Assembly: GCA_964036045.1 (NCBI GenBank)
Contig: OZ038391.1
Span: forward strand, 46,038,711 to 46,102,710
Direction of reading: 5' to 3'
Source: Eutreptiella sp. 'Long Island Sound 2002'
Taxonomy: Eukaryota; Euglenozoa; Euglenophyceae; Eutreptiales; Eutreptiaceae
Length of the DNA stretch: 64,000 bases
Shown here: in pieces, positions 1 to 9,611 of the stretch
Numbering within the stretch: position 1 is the first letter of the stretch
Layout of the letters: each line of letters starts with the position of its first letter
Program-made: the position numbers and the translations under genes
The notes under the pieces: generated by a model
What the model was told of the DNA's origin: nothing
What the model saw: only the letters and a program-made list of their open reading frames with translations
Database searches by the model: none

Positions 1-854
1 TGACCGAGGTCAGGAGCACCGGAGGCCGCCATCCGACTGCAAGTGCGTCTGCGAGTCGGTAGGCTCACACTGGGACTGACAGTGGCGGACCGCTGGGAGT
101 GTAGTCAGGCAACTGGGCTTCCCGCCTGGCGCCATCAGGATCTCCACATCACAGCGAATAGGGCAACACGGTATCACGAGCACTCAAACAGTAGAATCTG
201 TACTCAGGTACTGGTCCAGGCTGGACCAGGCTGTAAGAACATGTACACGGCGACTCAAGGCGCCTCTGTATACGATTCGCATCCCCTCGGGGGAAAGACA
301 GCCCACATCTCAGTGATGGGCCGACAAGATTCAACATACAAATGCACATATCCTGGGGAGTAGAAAAATAAGCAACAAACAGGTTAAAAGGCGCGTAAAC
401 ACACTCTGGACAGAGCGCCAAACCACGCCACGGTCAGGATAAGGCATATGCAGGAGGGTAGGCAAGAAAACGCCTGAGTTCAGGCCATATATAGTCTCGA
501 GACACACGTCGACTGGTCTGGATTCCGCAAGTGCCATGGAACCAGACCACACACCAAAAAATCGCAATGCCGATGACAGCGGCATCCGTTGCGCAACGTC
601 GTATTGGCTTCAAGGCCCCAAGAGCTCAGAAATATGAAGGTCAGTCGCCCTACCTGGTTTCCCAAGGATTCAGCAGGGGGGGGAGTGACGAATAGAAGAA
701 GAGAGGGGCCATCTCCCTCTGGATTCAGCAGGGGGGGGTATATGGCCACTCTGATGGCAGGTCACCGGAAGATGTAAGAGAGCAAGCAAGTAAGGGACGA
801 TCCGTCGGCCTCACAAGAGCTCAAAACGCATCAGGGGAGAGCTCGGGGCGCTGA
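1..854. other. No gene recognised; distal flank of the Ty3/Gypsy element
   Basis: I see no convincing coding sequence. A 17-18 bp motif (GGATTCAGCAGGGGGGG) occurs twice, at 666-683 and 721-738. In the orientation of the neighbouring retrotransposon this stretch lies after the pol stop, so it could hold its 3' LTR. I found no matching copy beyond the gag end and cannot define LTR boundaries. Confidence 0.4.
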
Positions 855-3752
855 TCAGGCACCCCTGGCTGCAATCGCCCGGGTGACTGCTGCCAAGTCC
901 GAAACGTGGATCTTGGTCTTGTGCTTGCGGATGTACTCCATGAAGGGAGTATTGACCCGCGGCACGAACGAGGAGACGGGTTCCCAGGTGTCGTGGGACG
1001 GCCCATAGCCTCGCCAACGAACCTTGAACTCCAGACCTCCGGGTGCCGAGGCCTTCGGACGCTGAGCCAGGATCTTCTCGACTGTATAGTCGTCCTGCTC
1101 AGCATAGTCGTCGTCCGAATCGGCCTCATGTGCGGCATAGCTCAGGGACACATGCTGGCCACGGAGGTCGGGTTCCCGCACACGGAGTTGACTCTCGTGG
1201 CGCTCCCGGAACTGTCCGTGACCCACCTTGATGCGGTAGGTGTCCTCATCAATCCTGCGGACCACCTCGCCGGGTGTGAACCAGGTTTTGGTGCGGTGGG
1301 TGCCCATACGGCGGGGTCTGATCACCCACACCGGGTCTCCCACCCTGAACTTCTGCGCTGTCGAGCTCGGGGCGGACTTCTGACGCTCAGCATGCTCCTT
1401 CTCGAGCTGCTGGCGGATGTCCCGCGCCGTTTGCTCTTGCCGCGCGAAGAATTCCTTGGCATCCATAGCCATGCCATCACCAGACAAGGGAAGTCCCCTA
1501 CCCAGGGGGTCCCTGCCGAACAGAATCTGGTGAGGGGACAAACCGCCCGGAGTGGGGGTGTCATGATGGGCCTTCAGAGCAGGCCACATCTCCTCAAACC
1601 AGTTCCGACGTGGATCGGTGATGTGGATCTTGCGCAGCTTCTCGAACAGCTGCCGTCCAGCCACTTCAGCACGGCCGTTAGACCGGCTGAGATAGGCGAC
1701 GCTCTTGGCATGACGTATCCCCATGAGGGAACACATAGCCTTGAACCAGCCACCAGTAAACTGGGGCCCTCGGTCACTGCAAATGGTGCGGGGGATGTCA
1801 AAGACGGTCAGCCAATGACGAATCATCATGACTGCCACTTCCTTGGCAAGCAACCCCTTTTTGCGTGCCGGAACGGCTACAACGTAGCCGCTGTGGCGGT
1901 CCACACAGAGAACCACACAGTCAAAGGTCTCCTTGCCAATGTGCACTTCGGGCATGGAGAAGACGTCCATGGCCACGCTCTCCATGGGCTGGTCAGGAAC
2001 CGGGGTCCATTGGGCTTCCCCCTTGACGTTCCGGTTATCGGGATTGCAGGCCTGACAGACCGAGCAACCCTTCCTGACCTTCTTGATGGCGGTGTAGAGA
2101 ACGATATGGTCGATCTCGAACCGACGCTGCATGTCAAGGGCTTGCTTCTTGACCCCTGGGTGCAGCATGTGGTGGTGCCAAGCTTCACAAAGCTCGAGCA
2201 CCCGGGACTCCGGTACTAGCAGCTTACCATTCCGGTAGAGCTTGCCATCTTCCTCAGTCAGCCCCTTTGGCCACTTCTGCCCGTCGTCAGGGTCGGTCAC
2301 AGCCCTGTACTCGGCCGCAAAGGCCTCAGACTTGGCGTAGTCGTCGGTCCAGTCGTCCTTGAGGCAAGACTCCGGGAAGAGGTGCTTGTCGGACTCAGCT
2401 CCCTCGGGGGCGAGTACACTGACCGCTCTGCTCACCCTCGACGCGAGGGGGGCATCCGCAGCCATGACGACGAAGCATTTAACACCCTCATCCTCCATCA
2501 GGCGCTCCATCTCGATGATCCTCTTGGCTTCAGCGGTCTCAGCCTCATCGCCATGGGCAGAGATATCCGTCATGCCCTTGCTGGCGGGATAGGCCCACCT
2601 GCTGAGACAGTCCGCCACGGTGTTATCCTTTCCAGGAAGATACACAACCGTGAGGTCGAACTTGGCCAAGGTCTCATGCCATCTTGCCCGTCGGGAGGCA
2701 GGACCTGAGGGGCTGTCCACGTGCTCCTTGTGCCACGACTGCAGACTCTGATGGTCGGTGCAGACGGTGACGGGATGGAGGGCTATGTACCCAGCCCATT
2801 TCCGGAGAGCCATGACGATGGCATACGCCTCCTTTTCTCGGGGCGTCCACGTCCGTCTCTGGCCTTCCGCCAGGACTCGGCTCCAGAAGGCCACGGGCAT
2901 GTGCCTCCCGTCGTCAAGCACTTGCTCCAACACAGCGCCAATGGCGTAGTCGGAAGCGTCGGTGCGCAGGACGAACCCTCGGTCGGGATCCAGGAGGTGC
3001 AGACCCACTGTGGATAGCAGCGCCTGCTTCATCCCCTCAAAGGCACGGTCGGACTCAGCTGTCCAGACCAGAGCCTTCTTGGACCCCTTCTTGGTCTCCT
3101 CTCGGTTGCCCTTGAGCATGGTCGTCATGGGGGCTGCATACTCGGCATACATTTTGACATACCCCGAGTAGTAGTTGCAGAACCCTAGATACGCTCGTAG
3201 CTCAGAGACCGTCTTGGGCTTTTCCCAGTGCTCAATCGCAGCCACCTTGCCAGGTATGGGCTTTCGCTGCCCGTTCCCGACTACGTGGCCAGCGAAGACC
3301 ACCTCGCTTACCGCAATGGTGGCCTTGTCACTGCTGCCTGTGAGTTTGTGCCGAACCAGAAGGTCGAGCACTCGAGTGACGTCCCTCTCGTGTGCCTCCA
3401 GGAGCTCCTCGTAGCTCATACTGGGGTCCCCGGATGCGATGATCACGTCGTCCACGAAGGGGTCCGCACAGTCGCGCACCGGCTCAAGCAGGTTCTCCAG
3501 CATCCGCTGAAAAGCCGCATTGCCGTTGGTAACGCCCATGGGCATCACCTTCCACTGGAGAGGTCCAAGTGGGGTGCTCATGGCTGTGCAGGCACGGGAC
3601 TCCTCGGCGAGAGGCATCTGATTATAACCATGTTTCAGGTCAATCACCATGAAGATCCTCCGCCGGTGTTGTTTTTGCAGCATGTCCTCAATGAGGGGCA
3701 GCGTATAGCTGTCGTGCTGCGTTTGGGCGTTCAGGCCGCGGTAGTGGACCAC
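855..3752 (-). CDS. pol: Ty3/Gypsy pol: RT (most), RNase H, integrase, chromodomain
   Basis: This 965-residue ORF is the larger part of a retrotransposon polyprotein that copies element RNA into DNA and inserts it. It opens inside the RT palm at VHYRGLNAQTQ. The RT catalytic motif reads FVDD (about residues 98-101). RNase H follows, with TDAS near 262, REKEAYA and CTDHQS. The integrase zinc domain has HHHMLHPG near 525 and CSVCQAC near 561-567. The catalytic core shows MDVF near 595, CSDRGPQF near 658 and GRAEVAGR near 693, so D, D and E are all present. A chromodomain (YTVEKIL to DTWEP) occupies about 887-945 and in relatives guides insertion to modified histones. The Met at 3752 is an ORF opening, not a natural start: the true N-terminal part lies upstream in the same frame behind a TGA at 3804. 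Confidence 0.93.
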   Translation of the reverse strand: MVHYRGLNAQTQHDSYTLPLIEDMLQKQHRRRIFMVIDLKHGYNQMPLAEESRACTAMSTPLGPLQWKVMPMGVTNGNAAFQRMLENLLEPVRDCADPFVDDVIIASGDPSMSYEELLEAHERDVTRVLDLLVRHKLTGSSDKATIAVSEVVFAGHVVGNGQRKPIPGKVAAIEHWEKPKTVSELRAYLGFCNYYSGYVKMYAEYAAPMTTMLKGNREETKKGSKKALVWTAESDRAFEGMKQALLSTVGLHLLDPDRGFVLRTDASDYAIGAVLEQVLDDGRHMPVAFWSRVLAEGQRRTWTPREKEAYAIVMALRKWAGYIALHPVTVCTDHQSLQSWHKEHVDSPSGPASRRARWHETLAKFDLTVVYLPGKDNTVADCLSRWAYPASKGMTDISAHGDEAETAEAKRIIEMERLMEDEGVKCFVVMAADAPLASRVSRAVSVLAPEGAESDKHLFPESCLKDDWTDDYAKSEAFAAEYRAVTDPDDGQKWPKGLTEEDGKLYRNGKLLVPESRVLELCEAWHHHMLHPGVKKQALDMQRRFEIDHIVLYTAIKKVRKGCSVCQACNPDNRNVKGEAQWTPVPDQPMESVAMDVFSMPEVHIGKETFDCVVLCVDRHSGYVVAVPARKKGLLAKEVAVMMIRHWLTVFDIPRTICSDRGPQFTGGWFKAMCSLMGIRHAKSVAYLSRSNGRAEVAGRQLFEKLRKIHITDPRRNWFEEMWPALKAHHDTPTPGGLSPHQILFGRDPLGRGLPLSGDGMAMDAKEFFARQEQTARDIRQQLEKEHAERQKSAPSSTAQKFRVGDPVWVIRPRRMGTHRTKTWFTPGEVVRRIDEDTYRIKVGHGQFRERHESQLRVREPDLRGQHVSLSYAAHEADSDDDYAEQDDYTVEKILAQRPKASAPGGLEFKVRWRGYGPSHDTWEPVSSFVPRVNTPFMEYIRKHKTKIHVSDLAAVTRAIAARGA

Positions 3753-3803
3753 GAGCCGCCACTCACCGGCTACCTTCTTGGGGACGACGAAGCACGGAGA
3801 GGC

Positions 3804-5786
3804 TCACTCGGAGTGGCACGGCTCAAGCCAGCCTCTCCGGATGAAGTCGCGGAGGATCTTCTCCATGGCCTCCTTCCTCTCGCCCCTCAAGGCAAACTCC
3901 CGGTGACGATACACACGGGGGTCCTGCTTCAGTCGTATCTTGGCCTCGCCATACGGTCCACGCACCGGTGGGGGGAACACAGGTTTTCCGCTGAAGAAGG
4001 TCTCGCCATACTTCTGCTTCAGCCTGGCCCTCAACGCCTGGATCTTGGGGCAGTCATCGGACTCCGCCTTGGCTTTTCCGGGCACTTGAACCACGGAGCT
4101 TACTTGAGGGGTAGCGACCCCGCTCGGTTTCGGCTCAGGTGGTCTTCCCAGGTGGCCCAAAGGGCCATCTCTGGTCTTGCCTCGGAATAGATCACCGTAG
4201 GTGGGTGGGTTACCGCCAGGCGGCTCGTCCTGGCTGGACATATGATCCAGCACCCTCTGAACGAAGGTGTTCCCGTCATAGGAACCGGAGACCATGGAGT
4301 CCACTTCCCACCAGGCTCTGTCCTGGCCCTTGCCCTCACGCTGGTTTCCCCAGTCGTGAAAGGGCTGATCCATATACCCCTGAACCAGATCCCACTCCTC
4401 TTCAGTGAGGGGGTCTTCCGATTCCGATTCTTCGATGTCAACAGGGGGAACCGCAAAGCATTGCCGCCATGGCTCCGCTATGATGCGGTTGACACACACA
4501 AAGTCCGTGGCGTCGGCCTGATCAAGGCCCCCATCCACATAGTGGAATTCCGTTGGCCATCTCTGGGGTGGCATGGGCTGTCCCTTAGCGTCCTGATAGA
4601 CACTCTCTCCAGCCGGTAGGACGACCTTGTTTAAGGTCATGTTGGTCAATGAGGCTACCCAATGTCGGGTACCTTCCTCCTCGGTGCATCCCATAGGAAC
4701 AACCAGCACTGCCTTGGAGCGGTCCTTGCGAATCTTCGCTATCGCTCTTGGAATGTCCCAACGGGGGCAATGGATCCACATCAATCTCTGATGCCGACCC
4801 CAGTGCTTCTTCCACGCGGAGTCCTGTGCGCTCCAGTACTTCTCACACACCCGCAGATGCGCGGAGGTTCCTGAAGAGAACGCATCCAGGACCAGATCCG
4901 AAGCTCCCAAGTCCGCGACAACTCGGCTCGCCACTTCCAGCCTTACGCCGTACTCCTGGTTTGCAGGACCAGTTGGCTCAGTGTCCAGCGCGGCCACTTC
5001 GAGCTGATTGCGTTCGGGTCGGATCCATTGGCATTCCACATGGTGCTCAGGTGACGAAAGCCACGAGAGCTGGTCGTCCTGGTACAGGGTCATGGAGGCC
5101 TGGGCCGGGAGAACGCCGGAGTCCGTCTCCATCATGAAGTCGTATCCAACAATCATGTCCCAGTCAATCTCGGCCTCGTAGAAGCGACCGTGCAGGAGGA
5201 TTTCCTTGCCGAGGTCTGGGCGGCTCAGCTCACGATGGTTCACGAACTGCAGCCCGATGGCCGCTTCCTTCGTGCCTCCCACCATGTACTGGCCGTTCGC
5301 CACCTTCAGCCTGACAGGTTTCCGACTGTCGGTCAGACACTCTGGTGGAAGTAGGCCAGCCTTGACCAAGCTGACTTGAGCTCCCGTGTCGACCAACACG
5401 TCGAAAACCTTTTCCACTTCCCCGCATAAGGCACGGACCTTAAGATGCAACTGCCGCTCGCGACCGACACGGCGCACGGCGTGCAAACTCAGGATCTCCG
5501 GCCGTTCCAGAAGCTCGACAAGCGACTGGTGCAGGTCGTGGACAATGGGCTCAGGCTGCCCATCTGCAGCATCCAGCTGCGGTCCGGGTGATCCTCCGAT
5601 ACTCTCGGAAAGATCTTGTAGTACATCAAACACATTCTTGGTCGCGAAGGACGGACGGGTGCAAGGGTTCGTGCCTTCACTTGCCCTCACCCCGTCTCCG
5701 CGACTGGGTGCTGGACCGGGCCTTCCGCCCGCGGCAGTCCCCTTGTGCTTATCGACTCCCGACTGGGATGGTTCGGCGCTTCCCAC
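3804..5786 (-). CDS. pol: Ty3/Gypsy pol N-terminal part: aspartic protease and start of RT, ended by an in-frame TGA
   Basis: This 660-residue ORF carries a retropepsin active site, VLVDTGAQVSLV, at about residues 129-140; the enzyme would cut the gag-pol precursor. The last ~60 residues (LRGERKEAMEKIL to GWLEPCHSE) are the N-terminal fingers of the RT. The ORF then meets TGA at 3804-3806 where most relatives have a tryptophan codon, and the next codons in the same frame continue the RT (FVVPKK, GEWRLVV). A single G-to-A change therefore explains the break. Residues ~150-560 are a long linker with no family I recognise. The ORF follows gag in the same frame across a TAG. Confidence 0.88.
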   Translation of the reverse strand: MGSAEPSQSGVDKHKGTAAGGRPGPAPSRGDGVRASEGTNPCTRPSFATKNVFDVLQDLSESIGGSPGPQLDAADGQPEPIVHDLHQSLVELLERPEILSLHAVRRVGRERQLHLKVRALCGEVEKVFDVLVDTGAQVSLVKAGLLPPECLTDSRKPVRLKVANGQYMVGGTKEAAIGLQFVNHRELSRPDLGKEILLHGRFYEAEIDWDMIVGYDFMMETDSGVLPAQASMTLYQDDQLSWLSSPEHHVECQWIRPERNQLEVAALDTEPTGPANQEYGVRLEVASRVVADLGASDLVLDAFSSGTSAHLRVCEKYWSAQDSAWKKHWGRHQRLMWIHCPRWDIPRAIAKIRKDRSKAVLVVPMGCTEEEGTRHWVASLTNMTLNKVVLPAGESVYQDAKGQPMPPQRWPTEFHYVDGGLDQADATDFVCVNRIIAEPWRQCFAVPPVDIEESESEDPLTEEEWDLVQGYMDQPFHDWGNQREGKGQDRAWWEVDSMVSGSYDGNTFVQRVLDHMSSQDEPPGGNPPTYGDLFRGKTRDGPLGHLGRPPEPKPSGVATPQVSSVVQVPGKAKAESDDCPKIQALRARLKQKYGETFFSGKPVFPPPVRGPYGEAKIRLKQDPRVYRHREFALRGERKEAMEKILRDFIRRGWLEPCHSE

Positions 5787-5837
5787 GTCACCATCCTGCG
5801 ACCGCCCTAGCTGGGGCCATTGGCTGCAGGGGCTCCG

Positions 5838-8800
5838 CTAGGGGGCGTCGGTTGTGGAAGAAGGGGTGTTTCCCTCCGCATCAACCTCGTTGACGCCCTT
5901 CTTCCTTCTTCCGCTGCGAGTAGGCTTCTTGTCCTTGTCCTTGTTCTGGTTGTTCTGGTTGTTCTCCTTGTTCTTGTTGTCCGACCTGGGGACCCAGTTC
6001 CTCTTGATCTCCTGGATCTCCTTGGCCAACTCCGGCCCCTGCGACACCAGCTTGGAGAGCTCGTCCCTGTCCACCTCCACCTTGGCTTCCCGGATACCCG
6101 CGGGCGCACGCTTCTTCGACCCGTGCGCCTTCTTGTAAGCCTCCGTGTCGGCCTTGTGGACGGGGCATGTTCGGTGGTCATGGTTGAAGCCTCGCTTCCT
6201 CCCATAACACACGAAACAGCCCTGAGGGTGAGCTCGTATGAACTCCCAAAAGGACAGCGGAGGGTCGCCAATACGGCGAGGGTCCCTCTTCTCCTGCTTC
6301 CTCCAACCCTGCTGCAGGGGCTTCCAGTTTCCCGGCTTGCTCCCCGCGCTCAGGTTCTTGGCCACGAAGGCACAAACGGCCACTTCGGCGGGCTCATCGT
6401 CGTCGTCATCGTCGACGAGAGTCTCATCGCCGCCGGCTCCCGCTGGGTCCATGGCAGCTTCCCCGCAAGGTCCCTCGCCAACGTAGTTGACGTCGCGGTC
6501 GCCGGGCCTCAACCCGCAGGTGTGGTGGAGGTTTCGGTACTCCTTGAGTACTTCCTCGCCAACCCACTCCAGGATCTCGTCGCAGCTCATCCGCGCCGGG
6601 ATGGGCTGCAGACGGATGGTCTGGCCGCTCAACTCACACTCGTCAAGGCGCCACATCGCGGTCTTCTCGCGATCGCCCGAGACGGTGATGAGGAGAGCGT
6701 TCCACAGGGAGTGCCGTTTGACATCCCGGGCCACGTTCTTCCTCGTCCAAGCCACCACGTTCGTATGATACTCTTTGGGGAGCATCATCTTGACTGTGTG
6801 GTTGGACTTGGCCCTCTTGGATTCCTCCTTGGTGACCCTCTTGATCCATGCTTCCGGCAGCATGGAGAGCAGGCGAGCCTGCTCGTCACCCTCGTTCCAA
6901 TCCTCCACGTTGCGGCGGAAGAGGGTGTATTTCCCTCGGAAGTCTCCCCAATCTCGTAGGCGGATCTCCCGTCCATCATGCTCAAGCTTGATGGACTTCC
7001 AGCGCTTGGCAGCCACCTGCGGAGCGTCCACCCGCTCCTGCTCGTTGAGCCACTTCTTGGCTTCCTTGAGGGTCTTGATTCTCCCCTCCTTGGTCGCCAC
7101 GAAGTATAGCTCGCCGAGCACTTCCGGCAGGCGGTACCTGAACCGTCTGAAGACATATCTCTCCGCATCCGCGGGAGGTAGGTCTTCAGTGACGGTCAGC
7201 CCCCAATCGTCCAGCTTCTCCAAGAAGCGGTCGAGGTTGAGGGGGTTGCCATCGTACATGGGGGGCTTGATGTCCTTCAAGTCTTCCCACACGGCGGCAT
7301 CCGCGGCCTTAGAGACCATGAACGCCGGCTGCGAGGTCGACCGAGGTTCCCATCGGCCTCGCCGACGGACTCCCACGGCCGCCACGTCCATCTCCTCCAT
7401 GGAATCCCTGTGGCTACGCCGCGGTTCCTCCATGTACGCTGAACCTAGATGTTCACGCCGTACTCCTTCCATGTACGCATCCTCATCACGGCGCCGGCGG
7501 CTGCGTTCAGCGGCCTCCCGTCGTACACCACGCGGCGGGCTGATGTCGAACTCCTCCAGGTCCAGGTCCAGATCCTCACCTTCACCGACATCCCACTCCA
7601 CGTCTCCTCTGGGGACCTCATCCCTGAGTCCACCATAACGTCCACCAGCCATCGGGATTGGCTCCAGGGCTGGTGCGGGGCGCCGGGGGCGTACCGGTGT
7701 CCGCGGTGGAGCACAGCGGTTGCGGTACTCCGCGCTGAGCCACTCATCACGCCAATCCTCACTGCCACTGCCGGGCGGCGCGCGTTCGTTGCGGCGGCCC
7801 GCGCTGTGGTGAGAGGGGGCGGTGAGAGAGGGGGCACTGGCGCTGGGGCGACTCCTGGGGGCTCCGCCGGGGGCGTGGGGTCTGCCTGGACCTGGTCCGG
7901 GTCCCGAGCCGTCGTCCGACGAGCCAGACTCCAGGGGTGGGTGGTCCCTGCCGACGCTCCCACGGACTTCCAGCGCGTCCAGCCTCTGCTGCAGGCCGCT
8001 GATAACCGTGTTCAGCTGCCTGGTCTCCGCCCTGGCGATGTCCAGCTCTTTCTGCGCGCGCGCGGCGACCTTGGAGATGCGAGCCATCTCGCCCTTGCCC
8101 GTGTCTACCTCGCACTCGAGGGAAAAGACCCTCCTGCGGAGGTAGACAATCCACCGCCAGGTGGTATCCGGGTCGCCGTTCCCTGGTGGGTCGTCGGGGT
8201 CCCCAGGGGGTCCTCCAGGAGGGCCTCCGCCGGGTGCGCCCGGTCCAGGGGGTCCTCCCCCGCCCGGTGGTCCGCCTCCAGGGGGTCCACTTGGTGGGCG
8301 TCCTCCAGGGGGTCCTGATGGTCCTCCGCCAGGGGGTCCCGGTGGGTCTCCGCCGGGTCGCCTCGGTGGGTCCGAGGATGGGCGCTTCTTCGTGATGCCG
8401 AAGTCCATGTCGTCATCCTCGTCCATGTCGCCCCACCTGGGCGTCTCGACCTCGGAAGACTCCGAGCTCCGGTAGGGAGGAGGGAGATCCTCATCCTCAC
8501 CTTCCGGTTCCATGGGGACGTCTCCGCCTCCTCCGCCCGTCCAAGCCACCACTTGGCGATGTCGGCGGCCTCGTCCATCCCCGTCACTGGCGGTGAAGAA
8601 GGGGTCACTGTCGTGGGGGTGTCCACCCGCTGGCCTCCGCGGCCTCTCGGGGGTCTTCCCCTTGCCCTTCCTCCGTCGATGGGCGGTGGGGCCACTGCTC
8701 CCACTGCTGCCCGTGTCGGCCTCGTCCAGCGTCATCCTGGAGGAGGCGTCCCCTTCGAAAAGTTTTCGAAGGGTCTCCACTCGTGATCCTCCCGGGGGAG

Positions 8801-9269
8801 TCTCGCGGCGGAGTTTGGCCTCTGCCTCCTCCATTGCGGCGGCGGTGGCTGCGGCAGCCCGCACTTCGGCTTCCTCCCGAGCACGAGCCGCCTCGGCTTC
8901 CCGGGCCTGCTGCAGCCGCGCCTTCTGCGCTTCCAACGCCGCCAGCTCCGCCTCCGTCTTGGCCTTCTCCTCAGCGACCTTCCGTCGCGCGGCCTCGATG
9001 GCGTCCTTCTTGGCGGCGTCCGCATGGGCCTTGGCCGTCGCTTCGGCGTGGGCCCTTTCCTCCGCCTCCTTCTTTGCCCTCTTTTGGGCAAGCGCCTCTT
9101 CCAGCGCCCTCACCTCGGCCTCCCTGCAGGCAATGGCCTCCTGCGTCAGGCGGGCTTCCTCGTCGGCTGCCGCCAACTCACCGTTGACCTGGGCAGTCGC
9201 TGCCCCATGGGCGGCTACGGCCGTGAGTCCGGCCGCAATGGCCGCCACGGTCTGGGCGTGGATGGCCAT
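5838..9269 (-). CDS. gag: Ty3/Gypsy gag-like protein with Ala-rich coiled coil, capsid region and atypical zinc knuckle
   Basis: This 1143-residue ORF precedes pol in the same frame and ends at TAG. Residues ~30-160 are Ala/Glu/Arg-rich heptad-like sequence that looks like a coiled coil. Residues ~290-370 are a Gly/Pro repeat (PPGGGPPG type). A capsid-like region starts near 665 (PPMYDGNPLNLDRFLEKL) and runs to about 945 with many Trp and charged residues. A Cys-His motif near 1014-1031 has spacing C-x2-C-x8-H-x4-C, longer than the usual C-x2-C-x4-H-x4-C knuckle. The C-terminus is Lys/Asn/Gln-rich. The protein would package element RNA. It is long for a Ty3 gag because of the coiled coil and Gly/Pro insertions. 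Confidence 0.85.
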   Translation of the reverse strand: MAIHAQTVAAIAAGLTAVAAHGAATAQVNGELAAADEEARLTQEAIACREAEVRALEEALAQKRAKKEAEERAHAEATAKAHADAAKKDAIEAARRKVAEEKAKTEAELAALEAQKARLQQAREAEAARAREEAEVRAAAATAAAMEEAEAKLRRETPPGGSRVETLRKLFEGDASSRMTLDEADTGSSGSSGPTAHRRRKGKGKTPERPRRPAGGHPHDSDPFFTASDGDGRGRRHRQVVAWTGGGGGDVPMEPEGEDEDLPPPYRSSESSEVETPRWGDMDEDDDMDFGITKKRPSSDPPRRPGGDPPGPPGGGPSGPPGGRPPSGPPGGGPPGGGGPPGPGAPGGGPPGGPPGDPDDPPGNGDPDTTWRWIVYLRRRVFSLECEVDTGKGEMARISKVAARAQKELDIARAETRQLNTVISGLQQRLDALEVRGSVGRDHPPLESGSSDDGSGPGPGPGRPHAPGGAPRSRPSASAPSLTAPSHHSAGRRNERAPPGSGSEDWRDEWLSAEYRNRCAPPRTPVRPRRPAPALEPIPMAGGRYGGLRDEVPRGDVEWDVGEGEDLDLDLEEFDISPPRGVRREAAERSRRRRDEDAYMEGVRREHLGSAYMEEPRRSHRDSMEEMDVAAVGVRRRGRWEPRSTSQPAFMVSKAADAAVWEDLKDIKPPMYDGNPLNLDRFLEKLDDWGLTVTEDLPPADAERYVFRRFRYRLPEVLGELYFVATKEGRIKTLKEAKKWLNEQERVDAPQVAAKRWKSIKLEHDGREIRLRDWGDFRGKYTLFRRNVEDWNEGDEQARLLSMLPEAWIKRVTKEESKRAKSNHTVKMMLPKEYHTNVVAWTRKNVARDVKRHSLWNALLITVSGDREKTAMWRLDECELSGQTIRLQPIPARMSCDEILEWVGEEVLKEYRNLHHTCGLRPGDRDVNYVGEGPCGEAAMDPAGAGGDETLVDDDDDDEPAEVAVCAFVAKNLSAGSKPGNWKPLQQGWRKQEKRDPRRIGDPPLSFWEFIRAHPQGCFVCYGRKRGFNHDHRTCPVHKADTEAYKKAHGSKKRAPAGIREAKVEVDRDELSKLVSQGPELAKEIQEIKRNWVPRSDNKNKENNQNNQNKDKDKKPTRSGRRKKGVNEVDAEGNTPSSTTDAP

Positions 9270-9278
9270 GCCATGCGC

Positions 9279-9554
9279 TCACTCTGCAGCCTCCTCCTGG
9301 GCGATGCCGACGGCGCCCTCCACGGCAGCGCTGTGCTGCCTGGCCCGTTGCCGGGCAACCCAAAGGTTGCAGGGCACCCCACAGGCGCGCTCACAGGCGC
9401 GCGCCACGTCCCTGTCGGGAGCGACGCTGCTGCTGGAGCTGGCCTGGTCGGCCGGCATCCTCCCGCGGTGGGCCGACTCCACGTCGCTGCTGGGGCCTGC
9501 TGGGGCCTGCTGGGGCCTCAGGAGCAGCGGCTCGCCCGGCCAGGGCAAGGCCAA
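9279..9554 (-). pseudogene. Possible N-terminal extension of gag, cut off by an in-frame TGA
   Basis: A 91-residue ORF ends in TGA (9279-9281) and lies in the same frame as gag, only three codons before the gag Met at 9269. Its Ala/Glu-rich end (QEEAAE) resembles the composition of the gag N-terminus. It may be the original start of gag, or chance 5' leader sequence; I cannot decide. Confidence 0.35.
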
Positions 9555-9611
9555 TGGCCCACAGGGTAGGAGGCAGGACCTAGGACTTATATCTGAGTGT
9601 ACAACTTGGAA

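Larger units (their letters stand above)
855..9554 (-). mobile_element. Ty3/Gypsy chromovirus-type LTR retrotransposon, internal region, degraded
   Basis: Reading on the minus strand the order is gag, aspartic protease, reverse transcriptase, RNase H, integrase and a C-terminal chromodomain. Integrase after RT/RNase H is the Ty3/Gypsy order, and the chromodomain places it with chromoviruses. All parts share one reading frame, separated by in-frame stops at 9279-9281 (TGA), 5838-5840 (TAG) and 3804-3806 (TGA). No LTR pair, primer-binding site or polypurine tract was identified, so the true element ends are unknown and probably lie outside these coordinates. Confidence 0.9.

Noticed and set aside
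906-2219. A 437-residue plus-strand ORF opposite pol
   Set aside because: It is the antisense shadow of the integrase and chromodomain coding region, which is clear on the minus strand.
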